Shown piece by piece: positions 33,273 through 42,690 of a stretch of 64,000 nucleotides of DNA. The stretch lies in the NCBI GenBank assembly GCA_017524385.1, contig JAFWSS010000034.1:22075-86074 (forward strand), given 5' to 3'. The notes under the pieces were generated by a model, which saw only the letters and a list, made by a program, of their open reading frames with translations, ran no database searches and was not told the origin of the DNA. Both the position numbers and the translations under genes were made by a program. Within the stretch, counting starts at the first letter, position 1, and each line of letters opens with the position of its first letter. Source of the stretch: Prevotella sp. (GTDB lineage Bacteria; Bacteroidota; Bacteroidia; Bacteroidales; Bacteroidaceae).

Positions 33273-35807
33273 ATGAAACTATCAGACTTGAAGACCGGCG
33301 AGAAAGGAGTCATCGTAAAGGTGCTGGGCCATGGCGGCTTCCGCAAGCGCATTGTAGAGATGGGTTTCATCAAAGGTACTTTGGTTGAAGTGTTGCTCAA
33401 CGCGCCCTTGAAAGACCCAGTGAAATACAAACTCATGGGCTACGAGGTATCGTTGCGTCATGACGAGGCAGCAATGGTGGAAGTAGTCAGTGAAGCCGAT
33501 GCAGCACAGTTGCTGGCTTCAGAAGGTTTGCCCCAGACAGCAAAAGAAGCCACTTCAGAAGATGATGACGGCACAGAGCGCCGGATGCACCAGGCCGCCA
33601 AGAGACAGCGCCGCCGCATCAACGTGGCCCTTGTGGGAAATCCCAACTGCGGCAAGACCTCGCTGTTCAACTACGTCTCCGGTGCCCATGAGCGTGTGGG
33701 CAATTATTCCGGTGTGACGGTGGATGCCAAGGAAGGCTATGCCAAGTTTGAAGGTTATGAGTTCAACATCGTCGACCTGCCAGGCACATACTCCCTTTCC
33801 GCCTACAGCCCGGAAGAACTATACGTGAGGAAGCAAATCGTGGAAAAGACCCCAGACGTAGTCATCAACGTAATTGATGCCAGCAACCTGGAGCGCAACC
33901 TCTACCTGACGACTCAACTGATAGACATGAACCTTCGCATGGTATGCGCACTGAACATGTTTGACGAAACGGAGCGCCGCGGCGACACCATCGACCACCT
34001 CCGCCTAGGTCAACTGTTCGGTGTCCCAATGATTCCCACCGTTTTCAAGACAGGAAGGGGTGTGGATTTGCTCTTCCACATCATCATCAACATCTACGAG
34101 GGAACGGATTTCGTGGACAAAGACGGCAACATCCACCCAGACGTGGCAGCCGAGATAGCGGAATGGCACAAGGACTACGAAAACCACCATGGCGGCAACC
34201 ATACAGATGACTACGCCCACGGTTTGCGCCCCAACCGCCGTCAATACCGCCACATCCACATCAACCATGGTTCATACGTAGAGAAAGGAATAGAACAGGT
34301 GAAAGCCATGCTCGCCCCCTTGGAACAGTTGCGCACCACTTACTCCACTCGCTACCTTGCCATCAAACTGTTGGAGATGGACAAGCAGGCCGAACGTATC
34401 ATCCTTGCATTGCCTAATGGCAAAGACATCCTATCCGTGCGTGATGCGGCGGCAGCGCAAATCAAGGAAGACACGAAAGAGGATAGTGAAACCGCCATCA
34501 TGGATGCCAAATACGGTTTCATCCATGGTGCCTTGCAAGAGGCGCGTTATCGGCAAGGTGACAAGGAAGACACCTATCATATGACTCACTTGCTCGACAA
34601 GTTCATCACCCACAAATACCTGGGCTTCCCCATTTTCATCCTGATGCTGTATGTGATGTTCCAAGCCACCTTCTCTCTAGGACAGTATCCTATGGACTGG
34701 ATAGCAGCCGCATTTTCCTGGCTTGGCGACTGGGTGAGCACCACCCTCCCCGATGGCCCTGTGAAAGACATGCTTGCAGAAGGAGTGATAGGCGGCGTTG
34801 GAGCCGTCATCGTGTTCCTCCCCCAGATACTCATCCTCTACGCATTCATCTCCTTTATGGAAGACTCAGGCTATATGGCCCGTGCCGCCTTCATCATGGA
34901 TCGTGTGATGCACCACATGGGGCTCCATGGCAAGTCTTTCATCCCACTTATCATGGGTTTTGGCTGCAATGTGCCCGCAGTGATGGCCACCCGCACCATA
35001 GAGAGCCGCAAGTCACGCCTCCTGACCATGCTCATCCTTCCCTTCATGAGTTGTTCGGCCCGCCTTCCCATCTACATCATGGTGGTGGGTGCATTCTTCA
35101 CTGCGAAATACCAGTCGGCCGTGATGATTTCGCTTTATGTCATCGGCATTATTGCAGCAGTCTTGGTGAGTCGTCTGTTCAGCCGTTTCGTTGTTCGTGG
35201 CGAGGACACACCCTTTGTGATGGAACTCCCCCCCTATCGCATACCAACAGGCAAGGCCATGCTACGCCACACTTGGGAAAAAGGAAAGCAGTATCTCAAG
35301 AAAATGGGCGGCATCATACTCGTAGCGAGCATCGTGGTATGGGCATTGGGGTATTTTCCTCACAACGAGTCTTTGTCGAAGCAAGAGCAGCAAGAGCAAA
35401 GTTTTATTGGTCATATAGGAAAGACCATCGAACCCATATTCCGTCCACAGGGTTTTACATGGAAACTTGACGTGGGTTTGGTAGCCGGTGTCGGCGCCAA
35501 AGAGATTGTAGCTTCAACGATGGGTGTCCTTTACACAGGTGAAGAGCCGGTGGCCGATGAAGAAGCCGTTGACACCGACCAAGCCACCCACCATTCCGTA
35601 TTGCGCGACAAAATGTCGGCCGAGGGTATCACCCCTCTCACCGCCTATTGTTTCCTACTTTTCGTATTACTCTATTTCCCGTGCATCGCCACAATAGCAG
35701 CCATCAAGAACGAGACAGGCAGTTGGAAATGGGCGATTTTCACCGCCGTCTACACAACGGCAACCGCATGGTTGGTATCGGCTTGCGTATATCAGGTGTT
35801 CTCCTGA
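33273..35807 (+). CDS. feoB: Ferrous iron transporter FeoAB (FeoA-FeoB fusion)
   Basis: 844 residues. An N-terminal FeoA SH3-like domain (residues 1-75: MKLSDLKTGEKGVIVKVLGH, then LRHDEAAMVEVV) is fused through a linker (75-110) to FeoB. GTPase motifs: G1 GNPNCGKTS (about 121-129), G3 DLPGTYSLSAYSPEE, G4 NMFDE. The membrane part contains the Gate repeats with MGFGCNVPAVMATRTIESRKSR and SCSARLPIYIMVVGAFF. It imports Fe(II) across the inner membrane, important in anaerobes. The FeoA-FeoB fusion is usual in Bacteroidetes. A long His-rich, acidic insert (about 290-330) sits after the G domain. Confidence 0.95.
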   Translation: MKLSDLKTGEKGVIVKVLGHGGFRKRIVEMGFIKGTLVEVLLNAPLKDPVKYKLMGYEVSLRHDEAAMVEVVSEADAAQLLASEGLPQTAKEATSEDDDGTERRMHQAAKRQRRRINVALVGNPNCGKTSLFNYVSGAHERVGNYSGVTVDAKEGYAKFEGYEFNIVDLPGTYSLSAYSPEELYVRKQIVEKTPDVVINVIDASNLERNLYLTTQLIDMNLRMVCALNMFDETERRGDTIDHLRLGQLFGVPMIPTVFKTGRGVDLLFHIIINIYEGTDFVDKDGNIHPDVAAEIAEWHKDYENHHGGNHTDDYAHGLRPNRRQYRHIHINHGSYVEKGIEQVKAMLAPLEQLRTTYSTRYLAIKLLEMDKQAERIILALPNGKDILSVRDAAAAQIKEDTKEDSETAIMDAKYGFIHGALQEARYRQGDKEDTYHMTHLLDKFITHKYLGFPIFILMLYVMFQATFSLGQYPMDWIAAAFSWLGDWVSTTLPDGPVKDMLAEGVIGGVGAVIVFLPQILILYAFISFMEDSGYMARAAFIMDRVMHHMGLHGKSFIPLIMGFGCNVPAVMATRTIESRKSRLLTMLILPFMSCSARLPIYIMVVGAFFTAKYQSAVMISLYVIGIIAAVLVSRLFSRFVVRGEDTPFVMELPPYRIPTGKAMLRHTWEKGKQYLKKMGGIILVASIVVWALGYFPHNESLSKQEQQEQSFIGHIGKTIEPIFRPQGFTWKLDVGLVAGVGAKEIVASTMGVLYTGEEPVADEEAVDTDQATHHSVLRDKMSAEGITPLTAYCFLLFVLLYFPCIATIAAIKNETGSWKWAIFTAVYTTATAWLVSACVYQVFS

Positions 35808-35884
35808 ATTCCCAGCCGTTTTTCAGAAGAGGTAGGAATAATAGGAGTATTCAGAGTAATCGGAGGATTATTGAAATCTCGATG

Positions 35885-37201
35885 TCATCTCCCTTTGAAG
35901 ACTTTGATGAGGTAATCGGAAACGAGTTGGGTGACCCGGTAGATGTTTTGTGAGAAACCGTGGTCATAAGCTTCAAGCAGTACCAATTGGCTTCCATTCC
36001 ATATTTGGTGGTATCTCTCTCCATAGGTGTATGGCACAACGCGGTCGCCTGTGCCATGCACGATGAGTGCTGGGCCTTTGTAACCGGCCGCCGTCTCGTA
36101 GATGGGTAGCGAGAAAGCTGTCTTGATGTATTCTCGTCCCAATCTCAAGCCTCCATATAGTTCCACGAAATCCGGAGGATCCAAAGGGTCGTATGTCTTT
36201 CCCATGGTGCTCCCCCTGATGGCATCATCGCGCAAGACTGCAGCCGGCGCCATCAGCACAACGGCCTGGAAGTCTCCCTCCTCTCCTTTTCCCGCTACCA
36301 TGCTAGCCACCACCCCTCCTTGCGAATGTCCTACGATGGCTATTCCATCCACATAACGCAAGTCGCGCACATATTCATACACCTTTTGGGCATCCTCTAT
36401 CTCGTTGGGCACTGTCATGTCCACGAAGTCGCCCTCGCTCTCTCCATGTCCGTTGAAGTCGAACCTGATACTTGCGATGCCATGTTGCATGAGGGAGTCA
36501 GCAATCAGTTCAAACATCGGTCCATCCTTCCTTCCGCTGAAGCCATGGCATAGCATCACCATTGGGCAGGTCTGACCTTGCGCGAGTTCAGGTTTCTGTA
36601 TGATGGCTTGCAACTTTCCTTTTGCTCCGTCGATGGTGACTCTTTCGGTTTGCCCTTTCATTATCACAGGCTGCTCCTTTGCCATCAATTCAGTAAGCGC
36701 AACTTCCATCTTGTCAGAGAGCACAGTGCCAAGCATGACACGTCCTTCTTTGTCAACCAACAACATGGATGGTATCCATTTCACGCCAAATGCTTGCGCC
36801 ACGTCACTCTCCCTCATGCGTTTGAGTTCGCTCAGTTGTGGATAGAGTATGTTGTATTTCTCAATGGCAGCTTTCCAATCATCGGGTTCGTTATCGAAAG
36901 AGATGCCAAGGAATTGCACCCCCATCGGTGAGAATTTCTCAACCATCCGCTTGATGTTGGGCATATCCTTCCTGCAGTCGGGACACCATGAAGCCCAGAA
37001 ATCGATGACGGAGTATTTTCCCTTGACAACCTTGCTGATTTTCTGCCATTTGCCATTGTTGTCACGCAACTTGAAATCAGGAATGCTCACTCCAGGCTTG
37101 ATCAAATCGGTCGCATATTTAGAATCCAAGTCTGAAGCATTGGTTTGCGCACTCATACAGGCAGCTTTCAGTATGAGTAATAACAGCACGATTCTTTTCA
37201 T
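35885..37201 (-). CDS. Fusion of a TlpA-like thioredoxin domain and an alpha/beta hydrolase
   Basis: 438 residues. Signal peptide MKRIVLLLLILKAACMSAQT. Residues ~33-170 are a TlpA/ResA-like thioredoxin fold with active-site WCPDC and the cis-Pro in VKWIPSMLLVD. Residues ~190-438 are an alpha/beta hydrolase: MLCHGFSGRKD (oxyanion loop), GHSQGG (nucleophile Ser), HGTGDRVVP (Asp) and YDHGF (His), all three catalytic positions intact; RFDFNGHGESEG matches feruloyl-esterase-like or lipase-like enzymes. It likely acts in the periplasm as an esterase with a redox domain. The combination is not one I know as a characterised pair. Confidence 0.85.
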   Translation of the reverse strand: MKRIVLLLLILKAACMSAQTNASDLDSKYATDLIKPGVSIPDFKLRDNNGKWQKISKVVKGKYSVIDFWASWCPDCRKDMPNIKRMVEKFSPMGVQFLGISFDNEPDDWKAAIEKYNILYPQLSELKRMRESDVAQAFGVKWIPSMLLVDKEGRVMLGTVLSDKMEVALTELMAKEQPVIMKGQTERVTIDGAKGKLQAIIQKPELAQGQTCPMVMLCHGFSGRKDGPMFELIADSLMQHGIASIRFDFNGHGESEGDFVDMTVPNEIEDAQKVYEYVRDLRYVDGIAIVGHSQGGVVASMVAGKGEEGDFQAVVLMAPAAVLRDDAIRGSTMGKTYDPLDPPDFVELYGGLRLGREYIKTAFSLPIYETAAGYKGPALIVHGTGDRVVPYTYGERYHQIWNGSQLVLLEAYDHGFSQNIYRVTQLVSDYLIKVFKGR

Positions 37202-37265
37202 AATTAGATGGTTTTTATGGTTTTATATCTATGGAAACTGTCTATCCCCCACATAGCGAGATGAG

Positions 37266-38291
37266 TCACAGTCTTTTTTTCACCCAATATGTGATGGGGG
37301 ATAGTATCATCTTCATCCATTCAAAATTAGACAACATACCAATCCCTGCCACAATGATGGCAGCCACCGGCAGTGCCCACCAAGGATTTGCGGGAATCAT
37401 GTCACGTTGAAGGCAACCCTTCAAAAACAGCAGGATTACCGGATGAAACATATAAATGGTCAAGGTCCCCTGCCCCCATTTTGACATCAAAGAATTGTTG
37501 CCCGGGATGATTCTCATCCATATTATTCCAATGAACACCACTCCTATGAAATGGAAAATCCTAAAGCCGAAATTGAACAGTACGCTTGGGCCAGGACATG
37601 CCAAAAAGGTAAAACCGTAATCAAAATACTTGGATATGTTATCATTAAAGACACAACAAAACAGCAGCAAGGTCAGCAAAATGATGACAACAGCAGCCCA
37701 GGAGGGTATTCTTTCCATTTTGTTCTTTAAATCCACCTTGTTTGAATAATACCCCAAAAAGAAATATGGCATCAAGGCAAAGGTTTGTATGAACATGGAA
37801 TATTTTTTGAGAGGAATGAAACCAACAAGCAAAGAAATGACAAGGCTGATTGCCAGCACCAACTTGAACCTGTCTCTGCGTATATGTTCAGGAATGCACC
37901 ATATTAACAAACGCATAATCACCAAGGCAAGCAGATACCACAAGGTCCATTGAATCATGAATATCACCTTTGTCGGTCTGAACACTCCATGGCCTATGAT
38001 ACAGTCTTTCACAAAAATCTGGATTACCTGAAACAAGAAATAAGTTTCCAACAATCCTATAATGCCCCATATGTATTTCTTCTTAGAGCCGACCTTGGTA
38101 AACCGCCCCGAAATAAAAATGAAAAGAGGCATAGAGAAAAAATAGAAGAAATTATGCAACCCCAAAGTGGCAGACCCTGGTATTTTCCCAAATGTAATCA
38201 AAGTGTGTATATAAACGACACAACAAATCAGCGAGAATTTCACACTATCCCAATAAGGGTCGCGTGTCCTACCAACGGTTTTCACCCCCAT
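37266..38291 (-). CDS. Acyltransferase family 3 membrane protein
   Basis: 341 residues with about ten membrane helices. The N-terminal YWDSVKFSLICCVVYIHTLI carries the family's conserved His after the first helix (RxxH-like region), and FFYFFSMPLFIFISGRF matches the second block. It transfers acyl groups (often acetyl) to surface or secreted polysaccharides. It is preceded by its own promoter (38321-38351) and there are no polysaccharide genes next to it, so the substrate is open. Confidence 0.85.
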   Translation of the reverse strand: MGVKTVGRTRDPYWDSVKFSLICCVVYIHTLITFGKIPGSATLGLHNFFYFFSMPLFIFISGRFTKVGSKKKYIWGIIGLLETYFLFQVIQIFVKDCIIGHGVFRPTKVIFMIQWTLWYLLALVIMRLLIWCIPEHIRRDRFKLVLAISLVISLLVGFIPLKKYSMFIQTFALMPYFFLGYYSNKVDLKNKMERIPSWAAVVIILLTLLLFCCVFNDNISKYFDYGFTFLACPGPSVLFNFGFRIFHFIGVVFIGIIWMRIIPGNNSLMSKWGQGTLTIYMFHPVILLFLKGCLQRDMIPANPWWALPVAAIIVAGIGMLSNFEWMKMILSPITYWVKKRL

Positions 38292-38320
38292 AATAATTCA
38301 AATGTTTTATAAATGTATTG

Positions 38321-38351
38321 CAAAGTTAATGTAAACAGGTGACATCACAAA
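38321..38351 (-). promoter_or_regulatory. Promoter of the acyltransferase gene
   Basis: Minus strand TTTG (38348-38351), 19 bp, TAACTTTG (38321-38328). Confidence 0.7.
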
Positions 38352-38427
38352 ACAAAACAATTAATTTTTGCATCATTCTCATCATTCACAAGTTTCAAAC
38401 TCATGTTTCGCATTCGCCCATTTTTCT

Positions 38428-38438
38428 GGAGTTAAAGG
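38428..38438. repeat. Single GGAGTTAAAGG unit in an intergenic region
   Basis: One copy, followed by GAGATATC rather than GRCATATG. It is within the 38352-38685 spacer, which shows no gene. Confidence 0.6.
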
Positions 38439-38685
38439 GAGATATCTCTGTACTGACCATTCAAGTATGGCCTGAAATTCAACTTTCGCAAGTAAGGGTG
38501 AAATTGAGAGAGAAGAAGGTTTTAAAAAGCATAAAGTACATCCCCCAAAAAATAAAGGCGTTAAAGGTGAGTATCCAACTTGTTCAGACACCAAATCCTT
38601 GCGTCATTCTCATATGACAATCTCACAAACTTTGCCCAAAACAGCATGGCATATGATTTGAAGCAATATGAACTAAGGTGAAAAT

Positions 38686-38716
38686 TTTGTGGGTTCATGG
38701 AAAAGTTGTACCTTTG
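38686..38716 (+). promoter_or_regulatory. Promoter of the LacI-type regulator gene
   Basis: TTTG (38686-38689), 19 bp, TACCTTTG (38709-38716), 31 bp before the start. The regulator may act here on its own operon. Confidence 0.75.
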
Positions 38717-38747
38717 CAATCCAATAATTACAAGTTGCGACTGACAG

Positions 38748-39812
38748 ATGACCCAAAAAATCAGAATCAAGGATATAGCCGCTCGTGCAGGTGTATCAGT
38801 AGGTACGGTAGACAGAGTGCTGCACAATCGTCCCAACGTGTCCCCTCCAGCTCGTGAAAAGGTGGAGAAAGCATTGAAGGAGATGAATTATCAACCCAAC
38901 ATGTATGCCAGTGCCTTGGCATACAACCGTTCCTACTCCTTCTATTTCATCATGCCCAAGCACGCCTCCGAAGCCTATTGGGAAGAGATAGAAGAAGGTG
39001 CCAACCGTGCCTGCGAAGCACGTCGAGACTTCCATATCGACGTTCAGATGCTCTACTACAAGCGTTTTGAAGATGACACTTTCGTAGAGGCATACGAGCA
39101 GTGCCTTGCCCAACATCCAGACGGTGTCATCATCGTCCCTTCCAGCCTTGACATCACCCGGCAGTTCACCGACCAGTTGCATGAGTTGAATATCCCATTC
39201 GTGATGTTAGACTCCTACATGCCCGACCTGAAGCCATTGTCTTTCTATGGGCAAGACTCTTTCTGCAGTGGTTATTTCGCCGCCAAGATGTTGATGCTCA
39301 TCGCTTCAGGGAGCAGCGAGATCATGATCATGAAACAGATGAAAGACGGCCGGGTAGCCAGCAAGCAGCAAGACAACCGCGAAGTAGGCTTCAGGCATTA
39401 CATGCACGACCATTTCCCCAATGTGCAGATAGAAGTGGTGAATCTTCCCCTGGAAGAGGAGAAGACCACCTACGATGACATCCTGGAAGACTATTTCACC
39501 AAGCACCCAAAGACGCACCATTGCATCACATTTTGTTCGAAGGCCCACATCGTAGGAGAATTCCTCCTTCGCACCAACCGTCGCGACATCCAGATCATGG
39601 GCTACGACATGGTTCAAAAGAACGCCAACTGCCTTCGTGAGGGAAGCATCTCCTTCCTGATAGCACAACATGCCTACATGCAAGGTTATTATTGTGTTGA
39701 AGCGCTTTTCATGGCCATAGTGTTGAAAAAGAAAGTCGCCCCAGTCAACTACATGCCCATAGAAATACTTAACAAAGAAAACGTGGATTTCTACCAAAGG
39801 ACTATGATTTGA
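38748..39812 (+). CDS. LacI-family transcriptional regulator
   Basis: 354 residues. N-terminal helix-turn-helix and hinge: IRIKDIAARAGVSVGTVDRVLHN, then EKALKEMNYQPNMYASALA. The remainder is a periplasmic-binding-protein-like sensor domain (PDGVIIVPSSLDITRQF; IPFVMLDSYMPDLKPLSFYG; IMGYDMVQKNANCLREG). It is 46 bp upstream of the uxaA-family gene, so it probably controls this sugar-acid cluster in response to a uronate-derived ligand (inference). Confidence 0.93.
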   Translation: MTQKIRIKDIAARAGVSVGTVDRVLHNRPNVSPPAREKVEKALKEMNYQPNMYASALAYNRSYSFYFIMPKHASEAYWEEIEEGANRACEARRDFHIDVQMLYYKRFEDDTFVEAYEQCLAQHPDGVIIVPSSLDITRQFTDQLHELNIPFVMLDSYMPDLKPLSFYGQDSFCSGYFAAKMLMLIASGSSEIMIMKQMKDGRVASKQQDNREVGFRHYMHDHFPNVQIEVVNLPLEEEKTTYDDILEDYFTKHPKTHHCITFCSKAHIVGEFLLRTNRRDIQIMGYDMVQKNANCLREGSISFLIAQHAYMQGYYCVEALFMAIVLKKKVAPVNYMPIEILNKENVDFYQRTMI

Positions 39813-39858
39813 GCATATCCTACCCATTCAAGACAACATCAACAAACAACATACGAAT

Positions 39859-41355
39859 ATGAACCAATCTACTTTTATCAAAATCAATCCAGCCGACTCT
39901 GTGGTGGTATGCCTTAAAGCCTTTGCTCAAGGCGAGGTCATCGAAGTGGACGGCAAAAAAATCACAGTCGCCCAAGACACCCCCATGGGTCATAAGATCC
40001 TCATCGAAGACGTTCCAGCAGGAACCGACATCATCAAGTATGGCTATCCCATCGGCCATGCGTTGAGAGACCTCAAGTCGGGTGAATGGGTGAACGAGCA
40101 CAACCTGAAGACCAACCTCTCAGGCACCCTTACTTATGAATACAAGCCAGTGAACGAGCGTTTGAGCATCGCCACTGATCATCGCACCTTCAATGGATAT
40201 TTACGTTCCAACGGCGAGGTAGGTGTCCGCAACGAGATATGGATTGTCCCCACCGTAGGGTGCGTGAACGGCATCGCCGAGCGTCTTGCCAAGCTTCTTC
40301 AGCAAGAGACAGGATGCAAGGGCGTTGATGCCATCCATTCCTGGCATCACAACTATGGTTGTTCACAGTTGAGTGACGACCATGAGAACACCCGCAAGAT
40401 TTTGCGCGACATCGTGCTTCATCCCAATGCCGGCGGTGTGCTGGTGCTGGGTTTGGGTTGCGAAAACAATCAACCCGAAGAGTTTATGAAAATGCTCGGC
40501 GATTACGACAAGAGCCGCATCCGCCTGTTGGTGACCCAGAAAGTTGAAGGCGACGAGATAGAGGCCGGCATGGCCATCCTCCGTGAGTTGTATTCCCTTG
40601 CCAGCAAAGACCAGCGCCAAGCCTGCGACCTTAGTTGCTTGCGGGTGGGATTGAAGTGCGGTGGCAGCGACGGTTTCAGCGGAATCACAGCCAATCCTCT
40701 TGTCGGCGAGTTCTCCGACTACCTTGTGGCGCAAGGTGGCACCACCATCCTTACCGAGGTGCCAGAAATGTTTGGTGCAGAGACCATTTTGATGAACCGT
40801 TGCGAGACACCGGAACTGTTTGGCCAGACCGTCTCACTCATCAACAACTTCAAGGAGTATTTTCTCAGCCATGGGGAGCCTGTAGGCGAAAACCCCTCCC
40901 CCGGCAACAAGGCCGGCGGCATCTCCACCCTGGAAGACAAAGCCCTTGGTTGCACTCAGAAATGCGGTCGTGCCCCTGTGAGCGGTGTCCTTGAATATGG
41001 CGACCGAATCACGACCAACGGCCTTAACCTCCTCTCCGCCCCGGGCAACGACCTTGTGGCATCCACCGCCCTTGCTTCAGCCGGTTGCCAGATTGTGCTA
41101 TTCACGACTGGTCGCGGCACCCCCTTCGGCACGTTCATCCCCACGATGAAGGTATCCACCAACAGTGTGCTTTTCAATCGCAAGTCCAACTGGATAGACT
41201 TCAATGCAGGCAAGTTGGTCGAAGGCACGTCGATGGAAGACTTGCTGAAAGAATTCATCGACAAGATTATCTCCGTTGCGAATGGCGAACCCACCCGCAA
41301 CGAGTCAAACGGCTATCGTGAGATTTCCATATTCAAAAACGGAGTCACCCTTTAA
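39859..41355 (+). CDS. uxaA: Altronate dehydratase family protein (UxaA)
   Basis: 498 residues. The N-terminal SAF domain (1-95: FIKINPADSVVVCLKAFAQG, MGHKILIEDVPAG) is followed by the core (from about 115: GYLRSNGEVGVRNEIWIVPTVGCVNG; GVDAIHSWHHNYGCSQLSDDHENT) with conserved Cys and His for the metal. It dehydrates altronate to 2-keto-3-deoxygluconate in galacturonate catabolism; galactarate dehydratase is a related alternative. The other uronate genes (uxaB, uxaC, kdgK) are not in the window. It is followed by a transporter. Confidence 0.88.
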   Translation: MNQSTFIKINPADSVVVCLKAFAQGEVIEVDGKKITVAQDTPMGHKILIEDVPAGTDIIKYGYPIGHALRDLKSGEWVNEHNLKTNLSGTLTYEYKPVNERLSIATDHRTFNGYLRSNGEVGVRNEIWIVPTVGCVNGIAERLAKLLQQETGCKGVDAIHSWHHNYGCSQLSDDHENTRKILRDIVLHPNAGGVLVLGLGCENNQPEEFMKMLGDYDKSRIRLLVTQKVEGDEIEAGMAILRELYSLASKDQRQACDLSCLRVGLKCGGSDGFSGITANPLVGEFSDYLVAQGGTTILTEVPEMFGAETILMNRCETPELFGQTVSLINNFKEYFLSHGEPVGENPSPGNKAGGISTLEDKALGCTQKCGRAPVSGVLEYGDRITTNGLNLLSAPGNDLVASTALASAGCQIVLFTTGRGTPFGTFIPTMKVSTNSVLFNRKSNWIDFNAGKLVEGTSMEDLLKEFIDKIISVANGEPTRNESNGYREISIFKNGVTL

Positions 41356-41397
41356 TCCAATCCTTGCCTAGAAAAACTATGCGAGGATAGATGAGCA

Positions 41398-42678
41398 ATG
41401 AGCAACAAGAGAGGTCTTTTCGCACTCAGCCCGCTGGTGGTGTTCGTAGTCATCTACCTGGCGTTGTCGATAGCCGCTGGCGATTTCTACAAGATTCCGC
41501 TCACCGTGGCTTTCATGATAGCGAGTATATATGCCATCGCCATCAGCGGGGGAGTGCCCATAGCCAAGCGTATGGACCATTTCAGCCGGGGAGCCAGTTC
41601 CGGCAACTTGATGCTCATGCTATGGATCTTTGTCATGGCGGGGGCCTTCGCCCATTCTGCTCAGCAGATGGGATGCGTCGACGCCACCGTGAACCTCACC
41701 CTCTCCTTGCTGCCCGCCGACATGCTGTTGTCCGGACTGTTTGTTGCTGCCTGCATCATATCCTTGTCAATCGGCACCAGCGTAGGCACCATTGTAGCAC
41801 TCACCCCTATCGCCACCGGTCTGGCATCCTCAACCGGCACAGCAACCTCCATGATGGTGGCCGTTGTTGTGGGAGGGGCATTCTTCGGCGACAACCTCTC
41901 ATTCATTTCCGACACCACCATCGTGGCCACCCAGACACAGCATTGCAGGCTAAGCGACAAGTTTCGCGTCAACCTCTATCTTGCCATCCCCGCCGCGTTG
42001 ATTACGCTTGTGGCATACATCTTCCTGGGCTCCGGAGTACATTCTCCTTCCAACGTGCCAGAAGTGGAGTATGTCAAATTCATTCCCTACCTGGTGGTGC
42101 TCGTCACAGCCATCTTTGGCATGAATGTGATGGCAGTGCTGACCATCGGTTTGCTCCTCACAGGCATCATTGGCATGCTATGTGGGGACTACAGCCTCAC
42201 GGATTGGCTTTCAGCCATGGGAACCGGCATCAGCAACATGGGTGAACTCATCATCATCACGATGATGGCGGGCGGCCTTTTGGAAATCATCCGCATCAAC
42301 GGAGGCATAGACTATATCATAGGCAAACTCACGTCGCATGTAAGCGGCAAACGTGGAGCCGAACTATCGATAGCCGCTCTTGTAAGTGTTGTCAACGTTT
42401 GCACTGCCAACAATACCGTAGCCATCCTCACTATAGGTGAGATATCCAAGAACATAGGCGACAAGTATGGTTTGGACAATCGGAAGTGCGCCAGCATCCT
42501 AGACACTTTTTCTTGTTGCATCCAAGGTTTGCTACCTTATGGCGCCCAGGTGCTTATGGCAGCAGGACTAAGCAAGCTCAACCCTATGGAAATCATCCCC
42601 ACGCTCTATTATCCTATGGTCCTTGGCGTGGTGGCGCTGTTGGCCATCCTGTTGAGATACCCTCGAAAATTCTCATAA
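41398..42678 (+). CDS. NhaC-type Na+/H+ antiporter family transporter
   Basis: 426 residues with about 11 membrane helices (SPLVVFVVIYLALSIAAGD; WIFVMAGAFAHSAQQMG). Motifs of the Na+/H+ antiporter NhaC family include SIGTSVGTIVALTPIATGLA and GGAFFGDNLSFISDTTIVATQTQ. Placement 42 bp behind uxaA suggests it could import a sugar acid or support the pathway by ion exchange (inference). Two ATG codons (41391 and 41398) are close; the latter is in the correct frame. Confidence 0.85.
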   Translation: MSNKRGLFALSPLVVFVVIYLALSIAAGDFYKIPLTVAFMIASIYAIAISGGVPIAKRMDHFSRGASSGNLMLMLWIFVMAGAFAHSAQQMGCVDATVNLTLSLLPADMLLSGLFVAACIISLSIGTSVGTIVALTPIATGLASSTGTATSMMVAVVVGGAFFGDNLSFISDTTIVATQTQHCRLSDKFRVNLYLAIPAALITLVAYIFLGSGVHSPSNVPEVEYVKFIPYLVVLVTAIFGMNVMAVLTIGLLLTGIIGMLCGDYSLTDWLSAMGTGISNMGELIIITMMAGGLLEIIRINGGIDYIIGKLTSHVSGKRGAELSIAALVSVVNVCTANNTVAILTIGEISKNIGDKYGLDNRKCASILDTFSCCIQGLLPYGAQVLMAAGLSKLNPMEIIPTLYYPMVLGVVALLAILLRYPRKFS

Positions 42679-42690
42679 CTTCCCATCCTT

